Shown here: positions 44,073 to 54,005 of the stretch, in pieces | Position numbering within the stretch: position 1 is the first letter of the stretch | Layout of the letters: each line of letters begins with the position of its first letter | Source: an uncultured Bacteroidaceae bacterium | GTDB lineage: Bacteria > Bacteroidota > Bacteroidia > Bacteroidales > Bacteroidaceae | Assembly (NCBI GenBank): GCA_944321635.1 | Contig: CALULY010000012.1 | Coordinates: forward strand, 1 to 64,000 | Length of the DNA: 64,000 nt | Direction: 5' to 3' | The notes under the pieces: model-generated | Seen by the model: the letters and a program-made list of their open reading frames with translations, nothing else | What the model was told of the DNA's origin: nothing | Databases searched by the model: none | Translations under genes and position numbers: made by a program

Positions 44073-47000
44073 TTATATTATGAATTTAACAATATGCCTC
44101 TCGCCATCCTTCATCACAACTGCGACATAGATTCCAGAGGACAGATGCGACAAGTCCAAGACATCCTCAGCCTGCCTGACGTTGGCAACGGCTACGCCGT
44201 CAGCGGAGTAGACAGCGACTGTCTCGGCCGTCCCGTCAAACCACAACGCCTTGTCGTGGAATGTCACCGCACCTGCGACAGGTGCCATGATGGACGACTG
44301 GCCGCCCACGGTCACTTGGGCAAGCTCGGACTCGCCAGTCTCATAGATGGCCTTCACGCCAATGACGTGCATCCCGTCACCGGCCTGCAATGCAAAGGCG
44401 TTGTCCTCCGTCTCTGCCACTTTCAGCCCGTCGAGGTAGACCTCAAAGCTCTCAGCATAGGTGGCGTAGGGCACAGACTCGCCGTTGCCGATTGAGATGT
44501 CATCGACCATGAAGAGGAACGAATCGTTGGACACGCACCTGATGGCGACATACTTCGCCGCCGCCGGGACAGTGTAGCTGTAATAGCTCCAAACGTAAGC
44601 CGGCACAGACGTGAAGCCGCCATCGTTGAGCCAGATGAACGACTCTGGTTCTGTGTCCGTCAAAGAATAGCCGGCCATCATGCGATCCGCCCCGTAGGTG
44701 TCCGTATAGGAGCGTGCATAGAACGAGAATTCAAAATCCTCGTCCAGGAACAATTCAGGCGAGATGATGAAATCATCGTTCTGCCCGGCACTGGAAGAGA
44801 ACGACCCGAGGAACTTGTCACCGCTGTAAGCGTTGATGTTGCCATCACTGTCGCAACGCGGTTCGGTCGCGGTCGGGTTGAATATGATGTAGGCGGCACG
44901 TGCTCCCCAGTTGTCATAGACGACTTGCTCCCCATTGACACTGAGACCGTAAGTGTACTGGTTGTCATCGTTATCCAGATAACTCCAGCCCAAATCCCCT
45001 GCCGAGTTCAAGGCGAAATCCTGGTGGGACTCAAAGTCTTCGAAGATGTTGCTCGTCAAGTTCCATTGCAAATGGTAGAGCCCGCTCTCGTCCTCATCCT
45101 CCGATGCCGTCAGGTTGACGGGTGGTGTCAGTTTCTCAACCAGCTTGAAGTCGTAGGCATAAGCATCGTCCTCGACCGGTTGCAACTCCGTGCCGAGCGT
45201 CTCAAACCGAGGATTGACCACGGTCAAGCGGTAGACGCCCTTGCTCACCCCGGTGAACGTGTGTTGACGTGCACCGCCTGAGAGCTGTGCCGAGTACTCA
45301 TAGCCCGAGTCATCCGTGGCAACAAGCATCAGCGACGTGCCATCGAGCGCATCGGCCGCCGCGACATCGGTTGTGAAACGGAGTGTCACATCAGTGGCCA
45401 TGTCCTTGGCGACGACGGCACTGTATGCCGGCTCCGACTCCCCAGTGCCACGCCAAAGCGCAGTGACCGCATACTGGTAATAGCCCTGCGGCAACGAGGC
45501 GAAAGCATCGTCAACAAACGACAGTTCGCCTGTCCCCGTCTCCAACTGCGTCCAGAGACTCGTGTCACCACGGTCGGCGGAAAGGAAACGGTAAACGTTG
45601 TAACCCTCCAGCAGAGCAATTGATGCGGGTGTCTGCGGCACTTGGTCAGCCATGCTGAGACGGATCATGAAGTTGCCTTTGTACCATATAGCGGCATAAT
45701 AGAACTGCTCCGTGTAGTCATACGAATAGTACTGCAACATCTCGCGGTTGGGGTATTCGGGCGTCGGGTTGAAATATGACCCATCGACGCCAAGCCCCAG
45801 GTAATCGTCAGAGCATGAAAGCGCCACATAGAAACTCTCATCGGCCGTGTAAGGCTCATCAAGGGTGTAGCTGTACCATCCGTTAACGGTAGACTCGATG
45901 CCCGTGATTGTCATGTCCGGCGCACTCTCAGGCGATCCGTCCGCTTTGCGCTTGAACACATGGAGATTGACCGTGCGGTGGGTCTTGCCCTCGGTCTCGA
46001 CCAGATACCATGACACCGTCTTGAGAGTGCCAGGATTTTCTTCTATTATGCCGAACACTGCCTTGTCCGCAGGACCTCCGCTCGGGGTGCTCCCCGCCCT
46101 CGTCGTCGCCACTCCGTCATCATAACGACGCTCGGCAATCCTCACGGGCTGCTTCCACGTGAGCACCGGGGCATCGGATGCCTCGCAAGCGAAATCATCG
46201 ACCACATAGGCGACCGGTTGCAACTCACACGACAACGATGCCGACTGGAGTCCGCCGCCCGGCACCGTGATGTCATCTGCATACGGCTCATAGTCAACGG
46301 CATCGACACTGATAGTGTAGTCACCGCAGACCAGACCCTCAAACACGGCATTGCCGTCAGCACCGGTCGTCACGGTGCGTGAGTCATATCCATCCAGGCT
46401 GACCTGCGCATCCCGCACGGGGTTCAAGCCATCGGTGACTGCCACCGTGCAGTCAACTGTCTCCATCTTCGCAAGCTCGACATCGACCGTCACAGGCGTG
46501 TCCGGCTCGCTGCCGACTTGCACCTCGCGGACTTGCACCTCGTAGCCATAGAGGCTGTACTCGATGTTGTAAATGCCTTGGTTGACAAGGTCAAACGCAT
46601 AAGAGCCGTCATCGCCGGTCGTTGTCGTGAGACCGTTTTCCGTGATTGTGACATCCACACCTGGCAATGCGGCACCGTTTGTGTCGGTGACACGGCCGCC
46701 AACACTGTTGCCTGTCGCGTCGATAAACACCGTCACCACCGGTTTGTATTTGTAGCGCGACTGACGGAATCCGTCATTGGTCAACGTGACATTCATGTCA
46801 CCTTGGGGATAGAATACCGAGAATCCACCGTCCCAGCCGACTATCTCCTCACCAGTGCCGCCGCGCTCGATATGCACGGCAAGATTACTCCCGTCATAAA
46901 GGAAAGGAGTGGTGAACTCGACGGGCATCTCCGTCTGTTGCGCATCCGCAAACGTAAGCACGCCCTCATAGACGAGTGTCATCTCCGAAGTCGGAACGGA

Positions 47001-49565
47001 AGTGCCGGAGGCAAGCTCGGTCTTATCGGTATTGGCAAGATATATCTTCACAGGGAAAGAGGCCGGATAGACGGCAAAGCCTCCGCCATACCATTCCATC
47101 TTGGAGATAAGACCTCCCGACGAGTTGATCTCCGAGCTGAGGTAAATGGATTGCGTCCAGACAGTGTTGGGGTTGGACTGCATGAACGGGAATATCACAT
47201 TGTCTATCGCCTCCCCTATCTTGATGCTGTAATCGCCCGGCTGCAAAACGCTCACGACAAACGCTTCCGCTGTCGTGTTGTTGCTCTGGTCGCCATCGAC
47301 GGGATAGACGATGTTGGCGTAGACCTGGATGTCGCCGACCTCATCGGGGTTCAAAACCACTTGGAAGGTAGCACTCTCGTCTGGCTGGAGCGGGTCGTCA
47401 ACGTCCACTGATTCGGTCAAAGGCGTTCCCTCGCCGTCAACGAGCCTTACTTGGAATGATTGTGATGGCATTGACCCTTTGTTGTGCACCGTGACTTCAT
47501 AAGTCGAATTCATCCCTGCCAAAGCGGAATGCGGCCCGTTGAGTGCGGTCACTTCGAGGTCGTAGTAGAACAGCTCCTCAATCCTCACATTATCCAGGCA
47601 GACATAGCTCTGATCGGCATCGGAATATAGATATATACCTATATAATAAACACCGTCCGCAGCAGGCGAATAGACGAATTCGCGCGTCCCCCATGCCGTA
47701 TCATAATCACCGAGAGTGAACTCCCCAATCGTCTCAGCCTCCGCACCCAGCGTCGGGCTGTGTGAGACGAAGACCCTGAGCTTTTCGGTAGTCATCAGGT
47801 GCATACTCTTGATTTTCGCATCAAAACTTACGCGGTAATCCCTCCCGGCATACAACTTCACTGGCGGCGCGATCACATAGTCATCGGCACTGTCATAATA
47901 GCTGCGGATGTATTGGAGGTAACGTGCACCATAATCGTAACTGAAATTGGTGTGCTCCCACACGAGGGCGTCGCCATTGGCATTGTGCACAGTCCACAAA
48001 TCCATAGCATCATCGCCCTGGAAGTCCTCAAACAATGGCAAATCAAGTCCTGGACCTGCAACGATTGTGTCGGTGACTGCCTCGGCCTCATTGCCGTTTT
48101 GATCGGCGACGACAATGCGATAGGACCAAAGTCCCGTCCTGTCCAGCTCGGCATCAACATAGTCATAAGCAGTCTCTCCGTCCATCACGAGGGCATTGTC
48201 CTGCTGCCTCCACACACTTGATGTAAGACCTGCCTTGTTCACCCAACCACCATGCACGCCCACATCGGGGACATCCCATGAGAGTTGCACAGTGCCGTTG
48301 AAAGCATTGATAGACAAATCGCACGGTGCGGCGGGATAGTCCTCGCCAATCCACACTGTCGTGCGCTTGTCTTCACCCGTCCCTTTGTCGTTGTACATCA
48401 CGATGCGGTACTCTTGTTCTCCTGCCTTTGCTCCGTTGTGGCGGTAGGAACACTTCTCGCCCGGGGCTTTTCCCGTTATGTCGGCCACCATCTCGCCGGC
48501 GTTGTAGACCTTGATTCCCATCGTCCCGCTGAGTGCACTGCCAAACGGGTCGGCAAGCGGGTTCGTCCATTGCAGGTCGGCATAGAGTTCACCTTTCTGC
48601 CCCGCCAACGCGACAAGCTCCAGCGGTTCGCCGGGCGTGCCGGGCAATGACTTGGTGAACGGGACGTAAAGCCCGGTCACGTTGCATCCCGGCTCAAACA
48701 CCCCAATCTCCACCGTCGCGGCATTGGTGACATCGACCGTGGCAAGGAACGTGTGTTCGGCATCAGCCCCCGCCCAGTAGAGAGTGTTGTCCGTGTGGTC
48801 AAACTCCATTGATTGCACGTACCACGGCATATAACCCGTGTTGCCGACGAGCGTGAGACCTCCCGTCGATGTGTCTATCTTGTAGAGACCGCCACCGGTG
48901 CCGATGCCGTACATCTCGCCCTCGTAGGTGCAAGCTATCGCCATCATGTAGGTGCCGTTCATCACACAGACCGGTGTCATGGAACCGTCCTCAAGCGAGA
49001 ACTCGTAAAGCGTCGTCTGGAACATACCGCTGTTTTGCGTTGCATAGAGCTTCCCAGTCGAGTGGTCGTAGGCAAAATCGCTGATCGACGTGCCGCCCGG
49101 CGCGTCAAGCTCACACACAGTCCGCCATTCACCCGTCTCAAAATTGAATGAGGCCACCCTCTCCGGGAACGTCGCCCCTGATGCCAAGTTGATCCTGACG
49201 ATATAGGCATAGTAGGTGTCGTCGATATAAATCCCGGCATAGACCACCGACGACCAGTCATCGGTGGAAAGCATCGTGTAGGCATCGGGCTTCAACAACT
49301 GGAAGCTGATCATGCCCATGTGCTCGGGGACATCCTGGTTGTCGAGCAAGAATGCGTATGCCGTCTTGTCAGGTATCTCCGGCATCGCCTTCTGCTGCAC
49401 TGCGCCGTCATGCACCGACACATAATCGCAGGCGACCAACTGTTTGCTCACGTCCTCCGACCACAGCACATCGGGCCGCCCGAGATCGGAGAGCTGATGC
49501 TGCGCCCTGAGCGCGGGAAATGCCAGGGCGAGCATCGACACTATTGTTAAAAACTGCTTTATCAT
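44073..49565 (-). CDS. large T9SS-exported adhesin-like protein (1830 aa)
   Basis: Signal peptide MIKQFLTIVSMLALAFPALRAQ. The N-terminal region (about 60-310) is beta-propeller-like, then fibronectin-III-like strands. Jelly-roll 'cleaved adhesin' domains lie near residues 510-665 and 1490-1680 (F-E-D-F-Q, Y-D-Y-G-A-R-Y-L-Q-Y, F-L-G-S-F-S-S). A CARDB-like domain is near 670-770 (L-A-G-M-N-S-T-Y-E-V-T-V-H-N-K-G). Two carboxypeptidase-regulatory-like domains lie near 960-1110 (G-G-R-V-T-D-T-N-G-A-A-L-P-G-V). The C terminus has the T9SS sorting signature (A-V-Y-S-A-D-G, S-S-G-I-Y-V-A-V). Start overlaps the upstream stop by 4 bp. Probable surface binding protein; ligand unknown. Confidence 0.85.
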   Translation of the reverse strand: MIKQFLTIVSMLALAFPALRAQHQLSDLGRPDVLWSEDVSKQLVACDYVSVHDGAVQQKAMPEIPDKTAYAFLLDNQDVPEHMGMISFQLLKPDAYTMLSTDDWSSVVYAGIYIDDTYYAYIVRINLASGATFPERVASFNFETGEWRTVCELDAPGGTSISDFAYDHSTGKLYATQNSGMFQTTLYEFSLEDGSMTPVCVMNGTYMMAIACTYEGEMYGIGTGGGLYKIDTSTGGLTLVGNTGYMPWYVQSMEFDHTDNTLYWAGADAEHTFLATVDVTNAATVEIGVFEPGCNVTGLYVPFTKSLPGTPGEPLELVALAGQKGELYADLQWTNPLADPFGSALSGTMGIKVYNAGEMVADITGKAPGEKCSYRHNGAKAGEQEYRIVMYNDKGTGEDKRTTVWIGEDYPAAPCDLSINAFNGTVQLSWDVPDVGVHGGWVNKAGLTSSVWRQQDNALVMDGETAYDYVDAELDRTGLWSYRIVVADQNGNEAEAVTDTIVAGPGLDLPLFEDFQGDDAMDLWTVHNANGDALVWEHTNFSYDYGARYLQYIRSYYDSADDYVIAPPVKLYAGRDYRVSFDAKIKSMHLMTTEKLRVFVSHSPTLGAEAETIGEFTLGDYDTAWGTREFVYSPAADGVYYIGIYLYSDADQSYVCLDNVRIEELFYYDLEVTALNGPHSALAGMNSTYEVTVHNKGSMPSQSFQVRLVDGEGTPLTESVDVDDPLQPDESATFQVVLNPDEVGDIQVYANIVYPVDGDQSNNTTAEAFVVSVLQPGDYSIKIGEAIDNVIFPFMQSNPNTVWTQSIYLSSEINSSGGLISKMEWYGGGFAVYPASFPVKIYLANTDKTELASGTSVPTSEMTLVYEGVLTFADAQQTEMPVEFTTPFLYDGSNLAVHIERGGTGEEIVGWDGGFSVFYPQGDMNVTLTNDGFRQSRYKYKPVVTVFIDATGNSVGGRVTDTNGAALPGVDVTITENGLTTTTGDDGSYAFDLVNQGIYNIEYSLYGYEVQVREVQVGSEPDTPVTVDVELAKMETVDCTVAVTDGLNPVRDAQVSLDGYDSRTVTTGADGNAVFEGLVCGDYTISVDAVDYEPYADDITVPGGGLQSASLSCELQPVAYVVDDFACEASDAPVLTWKQPVRIAERRYDDGVATTRAGSTPSGGPADKAVFGIIEENPGTLKTVSWYLVETEGKTHRTVNLHVFKRKADGSPESAPDMTITGIESTVNGWYSYTLDEPYTADESFYVALSCSDDYLGLGVDGSYFNPTPEYPNREMLQYYSYDYTEQFYYAAIWYKGNFMIRLSMADQVPQTPASIALLEGYNVYRFLSADRGDTSLWTQLETGTGELSFVDDAFASLPQGYYQYAVTALWRGTGESEPAYSAVVAKDMATDVTLRFTTDVAAADALDGTSLMLVATDDSGYEYSAQLSGGARQHTFTGVSKGVYRLTVVNPRFETLGTELQPVEDDAYAYDFKLVEKLTPPVNLTASEDEDESGLYHLQWNLTSNIFEDFESHQDFALNSAGDLGWSYLDNDDNQYTYGLSVNGEQVVYDNWGARAAYIIFNPTATEPRCDSDGNINAYSGDKFLGSFSSSAGQNDDFIISPELFLDEDFEFSFYARSYTDTYGADRMMAGYSLTDTEPESFIWLNDGGFTSVPAYVWSYYSYTVPAAAKYVAIRCVSNDSFLFMVDDISIGNGESVPYATYAESFEVYLDGLKVAETEDNAFALQAGDGMHVIGVKAIYETGESELAQVTVGGQSSIMAPVAGAVTFHDKALWFDGTAETVAVYSADGVAVANVRQAEDVLDLSHLSSGIYVAVVMKDGERHIVKFII

Positions 49566-51445
49566 CTCTTCTGGAATTTGATTGTAACTACCGTTCCATC
49601 TGCGGCCACCACTCGTGCGACATAGATGCCGCCGTCCAACGCGCCGACATCCAGGCGCGACCCGTTGCCGCTTGCCACCTGCGAGCCGTCAAGTGCGAAG
49701 ACTGACATGGCGCATTCGCTGCCGGCGACAAGGCATTGCCCCGTGCCGTCGTAATGCAAGCCCATGGCAGCCACGGCATCAAGCCCGTTGGCGCCAAACT
49801 TGGCTTCGATAACGACATCATCCTCGACGGTGAACTCATAACGTCCGTCCACCACATCCGCATCGTCGCCGTTGACGCGCAGGTATTCAAGGACAAACCC
49901 ATCGTCAGGCACGACCTCGACCGTCAGGCGTGTCCCGTCATCGACCACATCGCCGCTTGCAAGCTGCACATCGCCCGCCGAAACGACGAGACTGCCTCCG
50001 TCGCCATCGGTGTCAAATGTGACCTTGTGCTGCTGCACGAATGTTGCCACGACAGTCATGCCGTCGGTCTCGACTGTGAACACGGGATCGTCCAAGTCCA
50101 ACGCGGTGAGTCCGTCGCCAGTCTCAACGCCTATGCCGTCCAGTCTCCAGCCCCCGTCAGGAGTGGCCAAGACCTTCACCTCCGTTCCCATAGGGACTTG
50201 GAACTCGTTGCCGTCGCCCTCAGCCTCAAATGGTGCGTCCGTGGCGGCATCGACAAGCTCCACAGAGCCTCCGTCAAACGAAGCCTCATCAACAGCCACC
50301 GTTGCTGTCTGCCGCGTGAACATGACTTTGACCAACGTCTCCTCATCAACGACAAACGAAGTCCCACCCAGAGGCTCGTCATTGACGGTGATGCCACTGA
50401 GTTCATAGTACTTGCCAGGGTAGGCGGCCACATTCAACTGCGTCCCGGCCTCAACCATGCTGCCGCTCTCAACGACAAAACCGCCACCGTCGGTCAGGAC
50501 TACACCGCCGTCACCCTCGACCTCGACGGTCACGGCAAACTCTTCGACGGTAGGTGCCCAGTATGAGTTCTCATGCCCCTCGCACGACAAGTCGGTGGAA
50601 GACAGCGTGCCGCTGAACTCCATGCCGGAATAGCCGGGCATCCCCTCCAAGACCTGTGCGGGATAGTCGCCGGCATACCCCAAGTTGGGATAGACGCCCG
50701 TCGTCCCGGATGTCTCGTCAAACGAATAGTAGGCGGCGATGTAGTCCGGCACAAGATCCTTGCTGTAAGCGAAGGTCATCTCAGCCATCTCCTTGTCGGT
50801 GAGTGCGCGGTTGGTCACTTTCAAGTCGTCGTAGGTTGTCGGTATGGAACTGTAGCTGTATGCGTTTGTCAGGTGGAAAACCAAATCTTCGCCCGAGCGC
50901 AGCACCGGGGTTGACACATCGTAGGACAGCTCCTGCGCCTCCTTACCGTTGATGTAAAGGCGCAGGACACCCTCGTTGTCATCGACGCACATGGCGAGGT
51001 GCACCCATTGCCCCGATTGCGCCACGTTGCTGGTCGAGCCGACAGGATAGCTCACCGTCGGTGTCCCCGCCTGGCTGGCGTTGTGCTTGACGACAAAGCC
51101 TCCGTTGTTCAGGCACACATCGGCGTTGGTCGTGACACCGAAGGCGTTTTCCGCCGCGATGCCAAACAGTGGTATGTTCGTGTAATTCAGTTGGCCCGAC
51201 GACACCTTGGCATCAAACATCACCCATGCCGAGACCACAAAGGCCTTGGCACGGTTGTCCGTGCCGCCGTCATGCTCACCCAGGACAGCATCATCGACAC
51301 GCAACGACAACTCGTTGCTGTAAACACTCGTCTGGCTCGGGAACACGAGACCGAGGCTCGCATCCTGGCCATGCACAGTGAGGCAAGAGCCGACCGCCAT
51401 GGCGGCGACAAGCAGCCTCAGACTTGAACGGGTAAAATACTTCAT
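49562..51445 (-). CDS. T9SS-exported LamG protein with InlB-type bacterial repeats
   Basis: 627 aa with a signal peptide ending near L-T-V-H-G-Q. A LamG/concanavalin-like domain (about 45-240; W-V-H-L-A-M-C-V-D-D, L-R-L-Y-I-N-G-K) is followed by three to four copies of a roughly 75-residue repeat (about 305-560) with G-D-G-G-x-V/L, G-T-x-L/V-x-V and V-x-x-x-F-x-x-x-x (Flg_new_2 / divergent InlB B-repeat type). A T9SS sorting domain ends it (F-A-L-D-G-S-Q-V, G-G-I-Y-V-A-R-V). First of the three-gene operon with the 1830-residue protein and the M6 protease. Confidence 0.87.
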   Translation of the reverse strand: MKYFTRSSLRLLVAAMAVGSCLTVHGQDASLGLVFPSQTSVYSNELSLRVDDAVLGEHDGGTDNRAKAFVVSAWVMFDAKVSSGQLNYTNIPLFGIAAENAFGVTTNADVCLNNGGFVVKHNASQAGTPTVSYPVGSTSNVAQSGQWVHLAMCVDDNEGVLRLYINGKEAQELSYDVSTPVLRSGEDLVFHLTNAYSYSSIPTTYDDLKVTNRALTDKEMAEMTFAYSKDLVPDYIAAYYSFDETSGTTGVYPNLGYAGDYPAQVLEGMPGYSGMEFSGTLSSTDLSCEGHENSYWAPTVEEFAVTVEVEGDGGVVLTDGGGFVVESGSMVEAGTQLNVAAYPGKYYELSGITVNDEPLGGTSFVVDEETLVKVMFTRQTATVAVDEASFDGGSVELVDAATDAPFEAEGDGNEFQVPMGTEVKVLATPDGGWRLDGIGVETGDGLTALDLDDPVFTVETDGMTVVATFVQQHKVTFDTDGDGGSLVVSAGDVQLASGDVVDDGTRLTVEVVPDDGFVLEYLRVNGDDADVVDGRYEFTVEDDVVIEAKFGANGLDAVAAMGLHYDGTGQCLVAGSECAMSVFALDGSQVASGNGSRLDVGALDGGIYVARVVAADGTVVTIKFQKR

Positions 51446-51496
51446 AAACTCCGTTTTTTATTAATAAATCACTTACAGACCTCCCCGCATCACGGC

Positions 51497-51510
51497 AGAA
51501 AGGCCTTTCT
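51497..51510. promoter_or_regulatory. 14-bp perfect palindrome in the leader of the T9SS cargo operon
   Basis: AGAAAGGCCTTTCT, perfectly self-complementary, 52-65 bp upstream of ATG 51445 and downstream of any likely promoter. A dimeric repressor site or an RNA hairpin; untested. Confidence 0.35.
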
Positions 51511-51682
51511 ATACCGTAAAATTAAAACGACAGCGGTCACTGGAAATTTATACGCAAATTATTTCAAGCCAAAAAGAGGAATGAACGAATAATTATCAAT
51601 TATTAACACACGACAGGCAATCACACAAAACGGAATTGCCATCCAGATTAACAAAACGTAAGGGGAAACGCATATACTGCAA

Positions 51683-51823
51683 CATCCGTGCCACACGACA
51701 CCACCATGCGACCTAACAAAACGTCACAGGCGGACACGCCGCCGACAGCATACGATGATTTCCCACGCAGCATACAATGCCACGGGTGACAGCATACGAT
51801 GCTAACGGCAACGGCATACGATG
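51683..51823 (+). repeat. 22-bp-period CAT-N3-ATG array, locus 6
   Basis: Seven positions in exact 22-bp register: 51683 CATccgTGC, 51705 CATgcgACC, 51727 CAGgcgGAC, then four perfect cores 51749 CATacgATG, 51771 CATacaATG, 51793 CATacgATG and 51815 CATacgATG. This is the clearest array, with flanking bases mostly aG/gG before and Cc/Ct after the core. Confidence 0.88.
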
Positions 51824-51842
51824 CCACCGCCACCCACAAAGC

Positions 51843-51883
51843 GACCGGGCGGCACAGGCATCAAGAGCCTGCACCGCCCGGTC
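51843..51883 (-). terminator. hairpin ending the inositol-lipid operon
   Basis: Arms of 17 bases (51843-51859, 51867-51883) pair at 15 positions around a 7-nt loop, 30 bp after the stop of the 51913 gene. The minus-strand tail is only weakly T-rich. Confidence 0.6.
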
Positions 51884-51912
51884 AACACCCTCGCCGTCAC
51901 AGCGAGGCGCAT

Positions 51913-52872
51913 TCAAGCCACATAGTGCTGGTAAGCGGCCATGAATCTCTTGAAGAAAGGCAGCCGCATCAGCACGAATTCAAAAAGGAGAACGCCCACA
52001 ATCGTGCAGGCAATGCCCAGCAGCACGTCAATCATGTAGTGGTGCGCCGTGTAGACCGCCGTGAACCAGATGCCACACATGATGACACCAAAGAGGCACA
52101 CCACCCAACGCCTGCAACGCCCGATGATGGCGTAGATGAATGCAATCGTCATGTAGGCCGAGTGCAACGACGGCACGGCGGCAAAGACATTGGCGTTGCG
52201 CTCATACATCGGCGCGAAGATGTCCACACCGACCAGCGCGTCAAAACGCGCCAGCCCCGCCACGCTGCCCGGAGTGCCGACGACGGCATCAAAGCCATAT
52301 TGCATCACATACCAAGGAGGCGCGGCCGGGTGGATGTAGTAGCCGGCGAATCCAATCAGGTTGACAAGCAGGAAGACAAGCACGAAACGCAGCATCAGCT
52401 CCCTCTTGCCGACAATAAACAAGGCGAATGCGAAAGCGATGGGTACTGGCACCCAGCACAGATAGAAGATGCCCGACAACAGATCGGCCACACCCCAGTT
52501 GTGCGAGGCGAACCATTCGCACAATGTGACACGCACGCCGTCGTCATAAACTCCGAAGATGGATTTCTCGGCATTGTACAGACCCTCAACATCTATCGGA
52601 TTGACCTCATAATTAGGCACGAGCCTCATCCAGTCATACGAAACCCCGAAGACGATGAAAGGCAGCAACGCCACCGCCATCTTCCGTGTGTAAACGGACG
52701 AGAAGAAGAGCACGTCAAACAATCCCACCAGGGCGAAATGCTCGACCCTCAACCCTATGAACACGGCAGTAAACGCCAGATAGGCGACACTCGCCCCTCC
52801 CACGACCCACATCTCACGCGCCGTGGGCAACGACAGCTCAACCCTCACGTTCCTGGCGTTTGAAAATGACAT
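51913..52872 (-). CDS. PAP2/Aur1-type inositol phosphorylceramide synthase candidate
   Basis: 319 aa with about six to eight membrane segments. The catalytic motifs of the PAP2/Aur1 family are A-V-P-S-L-H-S-A-Y (about residues 228-236) and [13 protein letters not shown], the latter His/Asp pair being the catalytic half. A conserved I-H-P-A-A-P-P-W-Y precedes them, as in Aur1-like inositol phosphotransferases. In Bacteroides the homologous gene next to a CDP-alcohol transferase makes inositol phosphorylceramide from phosphatidylinositol and ceramide. The neighbours here match that set. It overlaps the upstream gene by 35 bp. Inner membrane. Confidence 0.82.
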   Translation of the reverse strand: MSFSNARNVRVELSLPTAREMWVVGGASVAYLAFTAVFIGLRVEHFALVGLFDVLFFSSVYTRKMAVALLPFIVFGVSYDWMRLVPNYEVNPIDVEGLYNAEKSIFGVYDDGVRVTLCEWFASHNWGVADLLSGIFYLCWVPVPIAFAFALFIVGKRELMLRFVLVFLLVNLIGFAGYYIHPAAPPWYVMQYGFDAVVGTPGSVAGLARFDALVGVDIFAPMYERNANVFAAVPSLHSAYMTIAFIYAIIGRCRRWVVCLFGVIMCGIWFTAVYTAHHYMIDVLLGIACTIVGVLLFEFVLMRLPFFKRFMAAYQHYVA

Positions 52873-53500
52873 AGCAATGCCTGATGCGCACGAAAGCGGT
52901 CAGGTTGGCAAAGATGGCAATCAGCCACATCGGCACAATCAATATGCACATCGGGTCGAAGGTCTTGACATAGCCGAATATGCCGCAGAACAACGCGCCA
53001 AGGCTCGTCAGGACAACGCGCTCGGGACGTTGCATGAAACCCACCTTGCACTCGATGCCCAGCCCCTCGGCGCGAGCCCTCACATAGCTGACCATGATTG
53101 ACCCGATGAGGGCGACGAATGTCACGATGGATGACCAGAAGTAGCCTTTCTGGATAAGCAGGAAGACGATGCCGAACAGTGAGAACAACTCGCTGTAACG
53201 GTCAAGCACCGAGTCATAGAACGCGCCGAACCGCGACACCATCCCGCCGACACGCGCCACACGGCCATCAAGCATATCAAACAGACCTGCGAACAACACG
53301 ATGCCGCCGCCGAGACCTATGTAGAAAAACGACGACTCACCCGCCAGCCCGGCATAGATGAAGACGGCCGCGCCCACGATGTTGAGCACGAGACCGGTCG
53401 TAGTAATGAAATTGGGCGTTATGCCCACCTTGATCATCCCCTTGACCAAAGGGTCGATGACGTTGTAGATTGCTTTCTGAAGGTAGTCCCTGTAATTCAT
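52838..53500 (-). CDS. CDP-alcohol phosphatidyltransferase (phosphatidylinositol-phosphate synthase candidate)
   Basis: 220 aa with six membrane helices. The full family signature D-x2-D-G-x2-A-R-x8-G-x3-D-x3-D is present (D-M-L-D-G-R-V-A-R to Y-D-S-V-L-D, about residues 75-101). These residues bind two divalent metals and the CDP group. By context with the Aur1-type and PgpA-type genes it most likely joins CDP-diacylglycerol to inositol phosphate. Phosphatidylglycerol-phosphate synthase is the main alternative. Followed by the Aur1-type gene in overlap; GtrA-like gene 6 bp upstream. Confidence 0.88.
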   Translation of the reverse strand: MNYRDYLQKAIYNVIDPLVKGMIKVGITPNFITTTGLVLNIVGAAVFIYAGLAGESSFFYIGLGGGIVLFAGLFDMLDGRVARVGGMVSRFGAFYDSVLDRYSELFSLFGIVFLLIQKGYFWSSIVTFVALIGSIMVSYVRARAEGLGIECKVGFMQRPERVVLTSLGALFCGIFGYVKTFDPMCILIVPMWLIAIFANLTAFVRIRHCYVIFKRQEREG

Positions 53501-53506
53501 ATCTAA

Positions 53507-53989
53507 TCAATGTTTCTTTATTAACCTCCCCAACGAAGCCACCGCACGGTCGAATGCGCAGTTGCGGTAGACGAAATGTTTCTGCAAGACATAATTCCAC
53601 CCCAGCGCGACAAGCACCGCCACGACGATTTTGGGCACCATGAAGATGTTGTCGAAAGCGAATGCCGCCAGCCGTTCCGTCCAGTGGAAACGGACGATCC
53701 ACTCGGTGAGGACATAGGTGCCAAGGGTGTTGAGACCGATGCTGCCAAGCCACACGAGGATGTACTTCACAAGCACGTTCAGCTTCGGGCAATCATTTGA
53801 GCGGAAAGTCCATTTGTAATTGACATGACAGTTGAACAACGCGCCGCAGACCGACCCGGCAACCGTTGACCATATATAATATAGGTGGCAGACATTCGCC
53901 AGGAGAAACGTGACGACAATGTCCACCGCGCTCGCGGCCTGCGATGAGACCATAGCCTTGGTGAATGTCAATATGCCACGCTTCGTCAT
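53507..53989 (-). CDS. GtrA-like membrane protein
   Basis: 160 aa from ATG 53989 (MTKRGILTFTKAM); the longer frame runs back into the pgpA coding region. Four membrane helices of the GtrA/DPMS family with F-x-N-x-x-x-x-x-R/K-x-x-V-F-type ends (N-C-H-V-N-Y-K-W-T-F, W-N-Y-V-L-Q-K-H-F-V-Y). Family members help flip or transfer lipid-linked sugars. Its place inside the inositol-lipid set, as in Bacteroides, suggests a role with inositol lipids, perhaps transport or headgroup glycosylation, but that is inference. Confidence 0.88.
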   Translation of the reverse strand: MTKRGILTFTKAMVSSQAASAVDIVVTFLLANVCHLYYIWSTVAGSVCGALFNCHVNYKWTFRSNDCPKLNVLVKYILVWLGSIGLNTLGTYVLTEWIVRFHWTERLAAFAFDNIFMVPKIVVAVLVALGWNYVLQKHFVYRNCAFDRAVASLGRLIKKH

Positions 53990-54005
53990 ACCGCCAACCG
54001 AATCA

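Larger units (their letters stand above)
51446..51912. other. 467-bp intergenic region upstream of the T9SS cargo operon
   Basis: AT-rich leader 51446-51660 with a 14-bp palindrome, then array locus 6 (51683-51823) and the terminator of the lipid operon (51843-51883). A promoter is expected on the minus strand near 51540-51570 (TAATTTG at 51564-51558), but no full TTTG-N19-TAnnTTTG pair is seen. No gene. Confidence 0.6.

Noticed and set aside
51683-51823. CRISPR array
   Set aside because: Unit length is 22 bp with only six fixed bases; there are no long repeats, no spacers of about 30 bp and no cas genes.
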